Source: Qipengyuania_B sp965214525 (GTDB lineage: Bacteria > Pseudomonadota > Alphaproteobacteria > Sphingomonadales > Sphingomonadaceae). From it: DNA of 64,000 nt. Below the pieces are notes generated by a model. That model was given only the letters and a program-made list of their open reading frames with translations. It did no database searches and was not told where the DNA came from. The stretch is from contig OZ243959.1 of the NCBI GenBank assembly GCA_965214525.1, positions 1,302,001-1,366,000 of the forward strand, in the 5' to 3' direction. Below, in pieces: positions 17,016-26,502 of the stretch. The position numbers and the translations under genes are program-made. Positions within the stretch are counted from its first letter, which is position 1; each line of letters begins with the position of its first letter.

Positions 17016-17519
17016 TTACGCGCGGCCTTGCACATCCGTTACCGCGGCCGCCAGGGCCGCTTCCGGCGACCGTCCGCCCCACAGCAGGAACTGGAAGGCC
17101 GGATAGAACCGGTCGCATTCGTCGATCGCGTTTTCCAGCAGCGATTGCGCCTGCGCCAGCCCAAGCAATCCCCCATCGCCGAGCATGGCCGCGTGGCGAT
17201 ACACGATGACGTTGCCGCGGCTCCAGAGCTCGAAATGGCCAAGCCATACCTGTTCGTTCACCCGGGCCAACAGGTCCGCCACCCTGCCACGATCGGATAT
17301 GGATACACGGATATCGGGAAGACTGAACAATTGCAGTACGGCATCCTCGTCCCGCCAGACCGCACGGATATCGTAGGTCGTCCAATTACCGGCGATCTGC
17401 GCGTGAATCTCGTCGGTCGATACGATCTGCCATTGCCAACGACGCGCGGTGAGAACCGACGCCAGCATGTCGAGCGGACGTGCCGTTGCGTCCAATGCGT
17501 AAAGGGCCGTGGTGGTCAT
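17016..17519 (-). CDS. YbjN domain-containing protein
   Basis: The 167-residue cytoplasmic protein matches the YbjN type found in alphaproteobacteria, often directly before proC. It contains VWRDEDAVLQLFSLPDIRV, an acidic middle and EQVWLGHFELWSRGNVIVYRH followed by a helical end with ENAIDECDRFYPAFQFLLWGG. The fold resembles secretion chaperones, but the function is not established. The start MTTTALYALD was chosen over one 22 codons upstream, whose extra residues are unlike the family. Confidence 0.82.
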   Translation of the reverse strand: MTTTALYALDATARPLDMLASVLTARRWQWQIVSTDEIHAQIAGNWTTYDIRAVWRDEDAVLQLFSLPDIRVSISDRGRVADLLARVNEQVWLGHFELWSRGNVIVYRHAAMLGDGGLLGLAQAQSLLENAIDECDRFYPAFQFLLWGGRSPEAALAAAVTDVQGRA

Positions 17520-17670
17520 CGGCTTGGATGCGGTTGGCTGCTCGTCATGCCGCGCGTGATGCCGCGCCACGCCGCGATTTGGCAATCGCGCGGCGTCTAC
17601 GGACTGGGGAGAACCGATATGCTCTGTTCAAACCCTGTGCAAAACGCGCCTGACCGCCATCTTGTCCACG

Positions 17671-19029
17671 TCAGTCGAGCCGCCGCACCGCCTGCCCTTC
17701 CTCACTGACATGCCGGAACGTATCGATTCCTGCCTGCTTGAGGGAAGCGCCCATGACCTTGGCCGCGTCGGTCGACGCGAACGGACCAGCCAGCAAGCGA
17801 CGGGTCTGTCCCCAATCGGCAACGAACGGTCCCAGATCATCCAGCAACCCGTTGGCCTTGCGTGCGATCCGCCGCCAATCGAACTTCAGTGCGGCGATAT
17901 CCGAGCCGGTGGCTACCTGTACCCAGATACGCGCTGGCTGGGCTGGCTTCGCCTTTACAAGGTCCGGTGCTGCATCGCGCTGCGGGGTGATCGTGCGCAG
18001 ATCAATCGCACCGGCGGTTGGAGGAACGGCACCACGCGGGTTCGCAAAATCGGCGAACACGACATCAAGCTCGGGTACCGGCGCAGTATCGGTTCGCTCC
18101 AGCACCCCTGATACCGGTCCATAGCCTGCTTCCTGCTTCAACGCGGCAGCCGGCGCATCGAGGATCGGCGCGGCGGATGGGAGTGGACGCGCAGGATTGG
18201 GTAGCGCTGCTACCGCCTTCGGGATAACCGTTGGGGCGGCGACGACGGGCGCCGCCTTGTTCGTACGCTGGCCTTCGCCCGGGAACACGCCCAGATGCGC
18301 CGCCGCCGCCTGTTCGGCCGGGTTCAGATCGCGCATACGCGCCAGATAAGGAACGAACAGCGCCGCCGTCTGCGGGGGCATCATGGCTTCGACGATGCTG
18401 CGCGCCTCTTTTTCGTGTCCCAGGATGGCCAGGCCCAGCGCCCGCGCACGAAACGCAGCGTTATCCTGCGCTTGCAACATGGGCAGCAACGTCGCTTCGA
18501 AAGCCTCGCGCTCTCCAGCGATCGCCTGGCTGATGGCGATGCGACGGCGAATGGTTCGATCGTCTGTCTGTTGCAACGCCAGCCGGTAATAGCCTTGCGC
18601 GCTCGCATTGTCGCCGACCAGATCGAACGCCAACCCACGTTCAGCGGCGTATGAACGCGTCTGCGCGCCGGCAGCATCGGCCTCGGCAAACAGCCGCAAC
18701 GCCTCGACCGGGCGACGCGAGCGGACATAGGCCGACGCCACGCCCAGCTTCACCCGTGGATCGGCGGGTGCCAGGTCACCTGCCCTGCCGAAAAAGCCGA
18801 TCGCCGCGTCGATATCGTCGATTGCGAGCGATGCATTGCCTGCAGCGATCAGCGCATCGATGTCGGAAGGGTTGCGAGCCAGGCGCTGCAACGCACTCGC
18901 CAGGTCGGTAGCCCCCGCAGAGGGCAGCGCCTGCACGATCTCGCGCGAGCGGGTCTGTTGCGCGCCGAGCGGGGCGACGACCGCGACCCACGCCGCGGCG
19001 ATCCCCGCAAACACGTACGCCCTTGTCAT
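17671..19029 (-). CDS. Exported TPR and SPOR domain protein
   Basis: The 452-residue product has a signal peptide (AYVFAGIAAAWVAVVAPLGAQQ), a helical TPR-like region from about 45 to 240 with repeated alanine/aromatic spacing, a Pro/Ala-rich linker and a C-terminal SPOR domain (about 375-450, beginning RIWVQVATGSD and including RRLLAGPF). SPOR domains bind septal glycan strands lacking stem peptides, so the protein is probably recruited to the division site in the periplasm. The ATG at 19029 has AGGA five bases ahead. It lies 122 bases after ftsZ on the same strand, which agrees with a division role. Confidence 0.82.
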   Translation of the reverse strand: MTRAYVFAGIAAAWVAVVAPLGAQQTRSREIVQALPSAGATDLASALQRLARNPSDIDALIAAGNASLAIDDIDAAIGFFGRAGDLAPADPRVKLGVASAYVRSRRPVEALRLFAEADAAGAQTRSYAAERGLAFDLVGDNASAQGYYRLALQQTDDRTIRRRIAISQAIAGEREAFEATLLPMLQAQDNAAFRARALGLAILGHEKEARSIVEAMMPPQTAALFVPYLARMRDLNPAEQAAAAHLGVFPGEGQRTNKAAPVVAAPTVIPKAVAALPNPARPLPSAAPILDAPAAALKQEAGYGPVSGVLERTDTAPVPELDVVFADFANPRGAVPPTAGAIDLRTITPQRDAAPDLVKAKPAQPARIWVQVATGSDIAALKFDWRRIARKANGLLDDLGPFVADWGQTRRLLAGPFASTDAAKVMGASLKQAGIDTFRHVSEEGQAVRRLD

Positions 19030-19151
19030 ACGCGTCCTGCACAAACGGCGTTGCACCGGGACGTTCATCGATAGAGCGACCGATTCATGTATCATGCCGA
19101 TATTATCGGCCCTGCTGTTGAACACGGGATTAGCTGGAAGCAACCGGCAAT

Positions 19152-20876
19152 CTACTGGTTGTTCTGTCGCCCCAGAAAGCGCGGAATGTTCAACGACGTG
19201 CCGCTATTGCCGCCATCATCCTCGTCCTCGTCCTCCTCTTCGGAGCTTGCGCTTCGCGACAGGTTGGCCATCCGTTCGAACAGGGTGGAACCGCCCGCGG
19301 CCCCGACGCTTCGCGCTTCGCTGTCCCCTGCCCCGCCGGCGCCACCTCCACCGCCACCTATGGTGCGGCGGCGGCCCGTCGGCTTGCTACGGAGGGGACT
19401 GGTTTGAACGTAACCATCGTCAACCGCATCGCCGCTCGTCATGTCATCGGCCGACAGGTCCAGAGGATCGGCTTCATAGCCGGTTCGCGCGGCAGAACCG
19501 CCACCCGCCTTGCCGCTATGGCCTGCAGGGTCGGCATAACCGGCTTCCAGATTGAGGTTGGGCCCTTCGGTCGGCGAGGGAAGCCCTTCGTCGGCGAACC
19601 CGTCTTCGAACCGTTCCGTCTCCTCATTGCGCAAGCCTGCCAGCGGATCGACGATATCGTCTACATCATCGTCCGCTTCGTCGCCTTCGCCATGATCGTC
19701 CTGCCGGGCGGCAACTTCGAGAGGAGCGGTCCGCGCCGGTTCGGTACGCATATCGTCATCGTGCGCCTCTTCGAACGAAGAGGACAGTTCCATCGGTTCT
19801 TCACCCTGCTCCTCGTCTTGATCGTTGTCGGACAGCGCGAACACGGGACGCTTGGGCGGGCGGGATTCCGCCAGCGAGAAACTGCGCGTGGCAACCTCGA
19901 TCGGCGAACCGTCATTGTCGATACCGGTCGCGACCACGGAAACGCGAATCTTGCCTTCCAGGTCCGGATTGAAGGCGGAGCCCCAGATGATGTTGGCATC
20001 TTCATCGACAAGATCGCGGATGTGATTGGCCGCCTCGTCGACTTCGAGCAGCTTCATGTCCTCACCACCGATAATGGAGATGATGACGCCCTTGGCACCT
20101 GCCATCGACACTCCGTCGAGCAAGGGGTTGGCGATCGCTTTCTGCGCCGCTTCGAGCGCGCGGCCTTCACCTTCCGCCTCGCCAGTGCCCATCATCGCCT
20201 TGCCCATTTCCTGCATCACGGAGCGCACGTCGGCAAAGTCCAGATTGATCAGGCCCGGCATCACCATGAGGTCGGTGATCGAGCGCACGCCCTGCTGCAA
20301 CACCTCGTCAGCGAGCTGGAAGGCTTCCTTGAAGGTCGTCTCCGCCTTGGCCACCAGGAACAGGTTCTGGTTGGGAATGACGATCAGGGTGTCGACATGC
20401 TTCTGCAATTCGTCGATACCCGAATCGGCCGCCCGCATCCGCCGGGTGCCTTCGAACTGAAACGGTTTGGTCACCACGCCGACGGTCAAGACGCCCTTGC
20501 GCCGCGCAGCTTCCGCGATCACCGGTGCGGCCCCAGTGCCCGTTCCGCCGCCCATCCCGGCAGCGATGAACACCATGTTCACCCCATCCAGCGCCGCTTC
20601 GATGTCGCCAACGGTTTCCTCCGCCGCAGCCTTGCCGACCTCCGGCCGAGCTCCGGCACCCAGACCGCCGGTAATATCCGGGCCAAGCTGGATGCGCGCT
20701 TCGGCCATCGAGGTACTGAGCGCTTGCGCATCGGTGTTCGCGACGATGAAATCCACACCCTCGATCTGCGCGTCCATCATGTTGGCGATGGCATTGCCGC
20801 CCGCCCCGCCAACGCCGATCACCATGATCTTGGGGCGCAGTTCGTCGGATGGTGCAGGTCCGATATTGATACTCAT
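19152..20876 (-). CDS. ftsZ: Cell division protein FtsZ
   Basis: FtsZ is the tubulin-like GTPase that forms the division ring. The GTPase core (about 1-320) has GVGGAGGNAI, the tubulin signature GGGTGTG at 109-115, the T7 loop NLDFADV and DEDANIIWGSAF. At 574 residues it is much longer than the usual 380-500: a highly acidic, disordered linker of about 230 residues with a glycine run separates the core from the C-terminal peptide NIPRFLGRQ, which binds FtsA. It is the last gene of the dcw cluster, 80 bases after ftsA; that gap may hold a separate promoter, though none is obvious. Confidence 0.97.
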   Translation of the reverse strand: MSINIGPAPSDELRPKIMVIGVGGAGGNAIANMMDAQIEGVDFIVANTDAQALSTSMAEARIQLGPDITGGLGAGARPEVGKAAAEETVGDIEAALDGVNMVFIAAGMGGGTGTGAAPVIAEAARRKGVLTVGVVTKPFQFEGTRRMRAADSGIDELQKHVDTLIVIPNQNLFLVAKAETTFKEAFQLADEVLQQGVRSITDLMVMPGLINLDFADVRSVMQEMGKAMMGTGEAEGEGRALEAAQKAIANPLLDGVSMAGAKGVIISIIGGEDMKLLEVDEAANHIRDLVDEDANIIWGSAFNPDLEGKIRVSVVATGIDNDGSPIEVATRSFSLAESRPPKRPVFALSDNDQDEEQGEEPMELSSSFEEAHDDDMRTEPARTAPLEVAARQDDHGEGDEADDDVDDIVDPLAGLRNEETERFEDGFADEGLPSPTEGPNLNLEAGYADPAGHSGKAGGGSAARTGYEADPLDLSADDMTSGDAVDDGYVQTSPLRSKPTGRRRTIGGGGGGAGGAGDSEARSVGAAGGSTLFERMANLSRSASSEEEDEDEDDGGNSGTSLNIPRFLGRQNNQ

Positions 20877-20956
20877 TGCTAGTTACCTTCCCGAAGGGCA
20901 TGCAGAATTGATACGCGTGGCGGGTTACTGGAGCAAAACGCCCGCGAAAGCAAAAC

Positions 20957-22237
20957 TCAAAAATACTCCCTGAGCGCTTGAAACACACGATGGACGAGTT
21001 TTCCACCCGAATAAGAGTTCGTCGGTTGATAGCCCGGGCGGATTGAGCGAATGTCCGTCGGGTCTTCCGCGGCATACAGGCACAGGCCGATCAGGGTCGT
21101 GAAACCGGGCGTGGCATGCGTTTCAGGTAGGCCACGCAAGGCGGGCACCTTCCCGATGCGCACTGGTCGGCCCAGCGCGGCCTGGCAATAATCCGCGATA
21201 CCGGCGAGATCCGCTCCGCCGCCCGTCAAGACAACCTGCTTGGCGTTCTGCCCGGAAAAGCCAAGCTCCTTCAAGGCTTTCGCGATGTCGCCGGTGAGCC
21301 GTCCAAGTTGTTCGGTGACGACCGAAACCAATTCCGCCCGCTTGATCTGCGCAGGTTCCACCGGATCGATGCCCCCCTTGCCGTCCTGCTCCTCGATCGG
21401 GCTGGTGACAGGAATGAGTTCGCGGTGATCGGAGGGGCTGGCAATCGCCGATCCGAACACGCATTTCAACCGTTCCGCCTGGCTACGCCGGATCCCCAGA
21501 CTGGTGGCGATGGCTTCCGTCAGCGCGGCCGAACCGTAGGGGATGGTCTGCATGCCCAGCAGCAGGCCCGCCGCGTGGACGGACACGTTCGACACGTCGC
21601 TGCCGAGTTCGACCAGGGCCACGCCCAGTTCGCGTTCCTCGGCGCTCAAACACGCATAGGCGGCGGCAACCGGGGACGCGACGACCCCTTCGACGTCGAG
21701 ATGGACGTTCTGCACCGCTTCGATCAGATTGCGAACCGGTGCGCCATCGGCCAGCATGACATGGATATCGACGCCCAGCATCTCGGCATGCAAGCCGCGC
21801 GGTTGGGTAACCCCATGAACGCCATCGAGCGTGTAGTGCGTCGGCTGTGCATGCAGCACGGTGCGCCCGTCCGGTTGGATGTGATCGCGCGCGGCGTGCA
21901 GCAGATGCTCGATATCGTCATCTTCGATTCGCCGCCCCCCGATACCGATTTCGATGGTCGAGATGCGGCTGACAAGGCCGGCGCCAGCGCAATTGATCCA
22001 CACGCCCGACAAGTTGGTGTTGGCGGTCGCTTCGGCCCGTTCGACCGCATCTCGGATCGCCTGGCTTGCCGCCTGCATGTCGGTGACGTAGCCGCGCTTG
22101 ATGCCGCGGCTGGCGCGGTGGCTGGAGCCCAGCACCATCATGCCGCCGTTCTCGTCCTGCGCCATGATGATCGCGGAAATGCGAAAGGACCCGATATTGA
22201 CCGCGCCAAAAACCCGCCCATAGCGACCGGGCGCCAT
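20957..22237 (-). CDS. ftsA: Cell division protein FtsA
   Basis: FtsA is the actin-like ATPase that tethers FtsZ to the inner membrane and recruits later division proteins. The 426-residue product has the N-terminal actin fold (GAVNIGSFRISAI), the SHS2-type 1C domain, ELGSDVSNVSVHAAG, the phosphate-2 motif VVLTGGGADLAGI and the C-terminal amphipathic helix ending KLVHRVFQALREYF. The ATG at 22237 shares one base with the ftsQ stop (TGATG), which also excludes the longer upstream frame. Confidence 0.96.
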   Translation of the reverse strand: MAPGRYGRVFGAVNIGSFRISAIIMAQDENGGMMVLGSSHRASRGIKRGYVTDMQAASQAIRDAVERAEATANTNLSGVWINCAGAGLVSRISTIEIGIGGRRIEDDDIEHLLHAARDHIQPDGRTVLHAQPTHYTLDGVHGVTQPRGLHAEMLGVDIHVMLADGAPVRNLIEAVQNVHLDVEGVVASPVAAAYACLSAEERELGVALVELGSDVSNVSVHAAGLLLGMQTIPYGSAALTEAIATSLGIRRSQAERLKCVFGSAIASPSDHRELIPVTSPIEEQDGKGGIDPVEPAQIKRAELVSVVTEQLGRLTGDIAKALKELGFSGQNAKQVVLTGGGADLAGIADYCQAALGRPVRIGKVPALRGLPETHATPGFTTLIGLCLYAAEDPTDIRSIRPGYQPTNSYSGGKLVHRVFQALREYF

Positions 22238-23142
22238 CAATCGTTCTGCGCCAACGCGGCGACTTCCTCGCTGCGGCCGGGAATACGCATGTAGATGCGC
22301 TCCGGCGCTCGCATGTCGAATGCGGCGACCTTGCCTCCAAGCAACCGGTTGACACCGTCCAGCCGGGCAAAGGCAATCAGCGCGCTCGCCGCTTCCGGTT
22401 CCCCTTCGGGAAGGACAAGAACCTGTCCTGTGTCGAACGTCAGGTTCCAGCGCCGATTGCCGATCCATTGCGCGGATTGCACATGGGGTTTGAGCGCTGG
22501 AGCGCTCATCATCAGCCGGTCGAGCTGCCCGATCCGCTTGGAGGCGCCCGGCCCCGCAACCCGCAGCAATCCTTCGGCGGCCGTGGAACCGATGGTCTGC
22601 AGAACAACCCCCTCATCGTCGATCAACGACAGGCGATCCGCATCGACCAGCACGGCGCGCGGCTGGCGTTCGACGATATCGATAGCGAGCGTGTCGGGCA
22701 GGTGGCGCGAAACCCTGGCATCCCCGACCCAGGGAAGTTCGAGCAGATCGTCGCGAAGCGCTGCGAGATCGAGGCTCGCCATGGGCCGATCGCGGCGGGA
22801 CAACGCCTGTTCGTACACGCGCGCCGCATTCATACGCTGCGTTCCCGTGACAGTCACCCGGCGAACCTCGAACCCTGCGTCGGCCGAGACCTGCGCGAAG
22901 CGAGCATGGGCGATCGCCGGTAATCCGGCGAGGCTGGCAACGAGCCATAGCGACGATGCCACAACGATCAGGATGATGATGAGGAAGATGCGCTGCAATT
23001 GTTCTTCGGTGAATGGGAGGTAGCGCAAGGCACTGTCCAGCACAGAATGCGTGCGTGCCCGTGCAGCGCGCGCGCTGGACGCGCGGCCGCGCGCTGACGC
23101 CGCCCGCCGTACGCCTTTACCCCCTCGCCGCACCCTAGTCAT
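22237..23142 (-). CDS. ftsQ: Cell division protein FtsQ
   Basis: FtsQ is a bitopic inner-membrane protein that links early and late division proteins. The 301-residue product has a basic cytoplasmic tail rich in Arg and Ala, a membrane helix (IFLIIILIVVASSLWLVASL), a POTRA domain (FEVRRVTVTGTQRM to VERQPRAVL) and the FtsQ beta domain. It overlaps ddl by eight bases at its start and ftsA by one base at its end, in the usual ddl-ftsQ-ftsA order. Confidence 0.94.
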   Translation of the reverse strand: MTRVRRGGKGVRRAASARGRASSARAARARTHSVLDSALRYLPFTEEQLQRIFLIIILIVVASSLWLVASLAGLPAIAHARFAQVSADAGFEVRRVTVTGTQRMNAARVYEQALSRRDRPMASLDLAALRDDLLELPWVGDARVSRHLPDTLAIDIVERQPRAVLVDADRLSLIDDEGVVLQTIGSTAAEGLLRVAGPGASKRIGQLDRLMMSAPALKPHVQSAQWIGNRRWNLTFDTGQVLVLPEGEPEAASALIAFARLDGVNRLLGGKVAAFDMRAPERIYMRIPGRSEEVAALAQND

Positions 23143-24097
23143 CGAGCACCTGCTTTGCGCGAAGGGCGCTCAGCACGATGTGCTCCACCAGATCTTCGTA
23201 GCTCAAGCCAGCATGGCGCGCCTGCTCCGGCACCAGGCTCAAGGGGGTCATCCCGGGCTGGGTGTTCGTTTCCAAGACGAACAATCCGGCCTCGCTCTGC
23301 TCCTCATCCCAGCGGAAATCGGTGCGGCTGGCGCCCCGGCAGCCGAGCACCTTATGCGCCCGCAAGGCAAAGTCGCGGCACAATCGTTCGATCGGCTCGG
23401 GTATCTGGGCGGGACAGACATGTTCCGTCATCCCCTCGGTATATTTGGCATCGAAATCGTAGAACCCGCTCTTGGGCTTCAGTTCGGTCACCGCCAAGGC
23501 GCGCGGCCCGTCGGCGAAGTCGACTACCGCGCTTGTCATTTCCCGCCCCTTGATGAACGGTTCGGCAAGCAATTGCGAAAAGTCCTGCCACGGGCCGACA
23601 GCATCCGCACGGATAGGTTCGCCGTAATTGCTGCTATCGGAGACGATCGCGACCCCGACCGAGGATCCTTCGTTCACCGGCTTCAAAACATAGGGGCGGG
23701 GGAGCGGATCGGCTTTGAACAGGTCGATTGACTGAACGATCCTTCCCCCAGGCATGGGAATACCTGCGGGCACGAGCGCCTGTTTGGTCAATTGCTTGTC
23801 GATCGCGATGACCGAAGTCGCCAGCCCCGAATGGGTATAGGTCATCCCCATCAGGTCGAGCATGCCCTGCACCGTTCCATCCTCACCCGGCACGCCGTGC
23901 AGTGCGTTGAACACGATGTCGGGATCGGCCTCAGCGATGCGCGCCGCGACGTCCCGCCCCATGTCGATCCGCGTCACACGGTGGCCGCGCCTTTCCAGCG
24001 CCTCGGCAACGCCCTTGCCGCTCATGAGGGATACGGGCCGCTCGTTCGCCCAACCACCCATCAATACGGCGATGTGCAGCTTTTCGTCGAGGATCAT
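23135..24097 (-). CDS. ddl: D-alanine--D-alanine ligase
   Basis: Ddl joins two D-alanines for the peptidoglycan stem peptide with ATP. The 320-residue ATP-grasp protein has HIAVLMGGWANERPVSL, the HGVPGEDGTVQG loop, YVLKPVNEGSSVGV, and the Mg-binding ETNTQPGMTPLSL at the end. The start overlaps the murB stop by four bases and the end overlaps ftsQ by eight, so it is a fully embedded dcw gene. The family separates into A and B types that I cannot distinguish here. Confidence 0.96.
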   Translation of the reverse strand: MILDEKLHIAVLMGGWANERPVSLMSGKGVAEALERRGHRVTRIDMGRDVAARIAEADPDIVFNALHGVPGEDGTVQGMLDLMGMTYTHSGLATSVIAIDKQLTKQALVPAGIPMPGGRIVQSIDLFKADPLPRPYVLKPVNEGSSVGVAIVSDSSNYGEPIRADAVGPWQDFSQLLAEPFIKGREMTSAVVDFADGPRALAVTELKPKSGFYDFDAKYTEGMTEHVCPAQIPEPIERLCRDFALRAHKVLGCRGASRTDFRWDEEQSEAGLFVLETNTQPGMTPLSLVPEQARHAGLSYEDLVEHIVLSALRAKQVLDD

Positions 24098-25071
24098 GCC
24101 CGTCCCACCCGCTCTATCTCCCAGGCCAGTTCGATTCCCGAATGCTCGTAGACCCGGCGCTTGACCTCCTCGCCTAGCCCTTCGATCTGGGCACTGGTCG
24201 CGGCACCGTTGTTGATAAGGAAATTGGTGTGTTTGTCGCTCACCATCGCATCGCCCTTACGCAGCCCGCGACAGCCTGCTGCATCCACCAATTCCCATGC
24301 CTTGCACCCATCGGGGTTCTTGAAGGTCGAGCCACCGGTCTTGGTACGCAGCGGCTGCGATGCTTCGCGCGCCGCGGCAATACGATCCATTTCTGCGCCG
24401 ATCGCGTCGGGATCGCCCGGACGCCCCTGAAACCGCGCGCCGACCACGATCGCGTCAACAGGCAGGGCGGAGTGCCGGTACGTGTACTGCAATTCCTCGC
24501 GTCCCACCGTGTGGCACGTTCCATCGGCCATGACCACGTCGCAATTGACGAGGATGTCCGCCACTTCGCGCCCGTAGGCGCCGCCGTTCATGCGAACGAA
24601 GCCGCCCACGGTTCCGGGGATGCCCCGCAGGAATTCCAGCCCTGCGACGCCGTGATTGCGCGCGCTCGACGAAACCAGAATGCCATGCGCCCCGCCGCCG
24701 CAAGCAAGCACATGCCCCTGCCTGGCTTCGACCTTGGCGAAGGCCTTTCCCAGCTTCACCACGACACCGGGAACCCCTCCATCGCGCACGATCAAATTGG
24801 AACCCAGCCCCAAGGCCATGACCGGCAATTGTCCATCCAATCGCGCAAGAAACCGGCACAGATCGTCGGTATCGGCAGGTTCGAACAGCCAGTCCGCGCT
24901 GCCACCCGCCTTGAACCAGACGAGGCGGGCAAGCGGCGCGTCACGCGTAAGCTCTCCCTCTATCCCGTCCATCGAAAACGGTGCGTCGATATCGCAATCG
25001 GCTTCGTCATCCAAGGGGTTGTCGTGATCGAACATGTCCGGCTCGTCGGGCTGCGATGAAGGCGTCATCAT
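24094..25071 (-). CDS. murB: UDP-N-acetylenolpyruvoylglucosamine reductase
   Basis: MurB reduces UDP-GlcNAc-enolpyruvate to UDP-MurNAc with NADPH and FAD. The 325-residue product has the FAD-binding motifs WFKAGGSADWLFEP and LGLGSNLIVRDGG, IPGTVGGFVRMNGGAYG and the late GGSTFKNPDG, with catalytic Ser in that last motif. The first 35 residues are acidic and not part of the fold. The ATG at 25071 overlaps the murC stop by four bases. Confidence 0.96.
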   Translation of the reverse strand: MMTPSSQPDEPDMFDHDNPLDDEADCDIDAPFSMDGIEGELTRDAPLARLVWFKAGGSADWLFEPADTDDLCRFLARLDGQLPVMALGLGSNLIVRDGGVPGVVVKLGKAFAKVEARQGHVLACGGGAHGILVSSSARNHGVAGLEFLRGIPGTVGGFVRMNGGAYGREVADILVNCDVVMADGTCHTVGREELQYTYRHSALPVDAIVVGARFQGRPGDPDAIGAEMDRIAAAREASQPLRTKTGGSTFKNPDGCKAWELVDAAGCRGLRKGDAMVSDKHTNFLINNGAATSAQIEGLGEEVKRRVYEHSGIELAWEIERVGRA

Positions 25072-26502
25072 CCAGACACCGTTTGCCGCCGGCGCTCAGC
25101 AAGCGCCTGAGGCAGGCGTGCCGCCCATCGTGTGATGTCGCCCGCCCCCATGAAGATGACGAGATCGCCCGCTTGCATCTCGCAGATGAGAGTATCCGCA
25201 AGTTCTGCCTCGTCGGCGACGAGCGACACTGCGCGGTGCCCCCTGGATTTGAGCCCGGAGACAAGCGTTCCCGCGTCCACCCCGTCAATCGGCTGTTCCC
25301 CTGCAGAATAGACAGGAGTGACGTACACCTGATCGGCTTCGTTGAAGCATGATTGGAATTCGTCGTGCAATTCGTGCAGGCGGGAATAACGGTGCGGTTG
25401 CATGACGGCAATGACCCGGCCGTTCGCAGTATCGCGCGCGGCATCCAGCACCGCTTTGATTTCGACCGGATGATGGGCATAATCGTCGATCACAGCGACA
25501 AAACCCCCTTCTACCGCAACATCGGCAACGCGGGTGAAACGTCGCCGCACCCCGCCAAACTTGGCGAAACCTTCGCGGATGACGGCATCGGCGCAATCCA
25601 GCTCGATCGCCACCGCGATCGCGGCCAAAGCGTTTTGTGCGTTGTGCCTTCCCGGGATCGGCAGAGACGATGCCTTCGATGCGGCGATCTTCCGCCCCAC
25701 GCTGGCGTACGATCACGTCGAACACCGTGCCGCCGTTGCGCGCGCGAAGGTTGACACCGCAGATATCGGCCTGCAGCGAAAACCCGTAGGTGACGACCTT
25801 GCGATCGCGCACCTTGCCGATCAGTGCCTGTACTTCGGGATGGTCGATGCACAGGATTGCCGCACCGTAGAACGGCACGTTCTGGATGAATTCGAGGAAG
25901 GCGCGCTTGACCGTCTCGAAGTCACCGTAATGTTCGAGATGCTCGGGATCGATATTGGTAACCACGGCGATCGTGCCATCGAGCCGCAGAAAGCTGCCGT
26001 CGCTCTCGTCCGCCTCCACGATCATCCAATCGCTATCGCCCAGCCGCGCGTTGGAGCCATATTGCTCGATAATGCCGCCGTTGATCACGGTGGGATCGAT
26101 GCCGCCTGTGTCGAGCAGGGCCGCGATCATGCTGGTCGTGGTGGTCTTGCCATGCGTTCCCGCGACCGCGACAGTGCGTTTCAACCGCATCAGTTCGGCC
26201 AGCATCTCGGCCCGTCGGACGACGGGGATTCGGTTTTCGAGCGCGGCGGCGACTTCGGCGTTGTCGCGCTTCACCGCCGTGGATGTCACGACCACAGCGG
26301 CATCACCCAAATTGCCGGCATCGTGCCCGATCGCAACGGGGATGCCTTTTGCGCGCAGTCGCTCCACGCTTGCGCTGTCGGATATGTCAGACCCTTGCAC
26401 GCTGTATCGCAGATTGTTCATCACTTCCGCGATACCGGACATGCCGATACCGCCGATGCCCACGAAATGGATCGTGCCGATCTCCACGCCGACGCCCTTC
26501 AC
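25068..26502 (-). pseudogene. murC: UDP-N-acetylmuramate--L-alanine ligase, frame broken by one extra base
   Basis: MurC adds L-alanine to UDP-MurNAc. Codons 1-279 from the GTG at 26502 read as normal MurC: HFVGIGGIGMSG, the ATP loop GTHGKTTTT at 115-123, and VEADESDGSF. After GTC (25668-25666) one extra T at about 25665 breaks the frame. Skipping it restores LPIPGRHNAQNALAAIAVA and a normal C-terminal domain to the stop at 25068, giving 477 residues in total. The GTG overlaps the murG stop (GTGA). As it is essential, single-copy here and otherwise perfect, the break is more likely a sequence error than a real lesion; the gene is listed as broken because that is what the bases show. Confidence 0.92.

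Noticed and set aside
19404..20882. Long open frame on the plus strand opposite ftsZ (492 codons)
   Set aside because: It mirrors the FtsZ codons in a high-GC gene; the translation is low-complexity with no motif, while FtsZ is certain.
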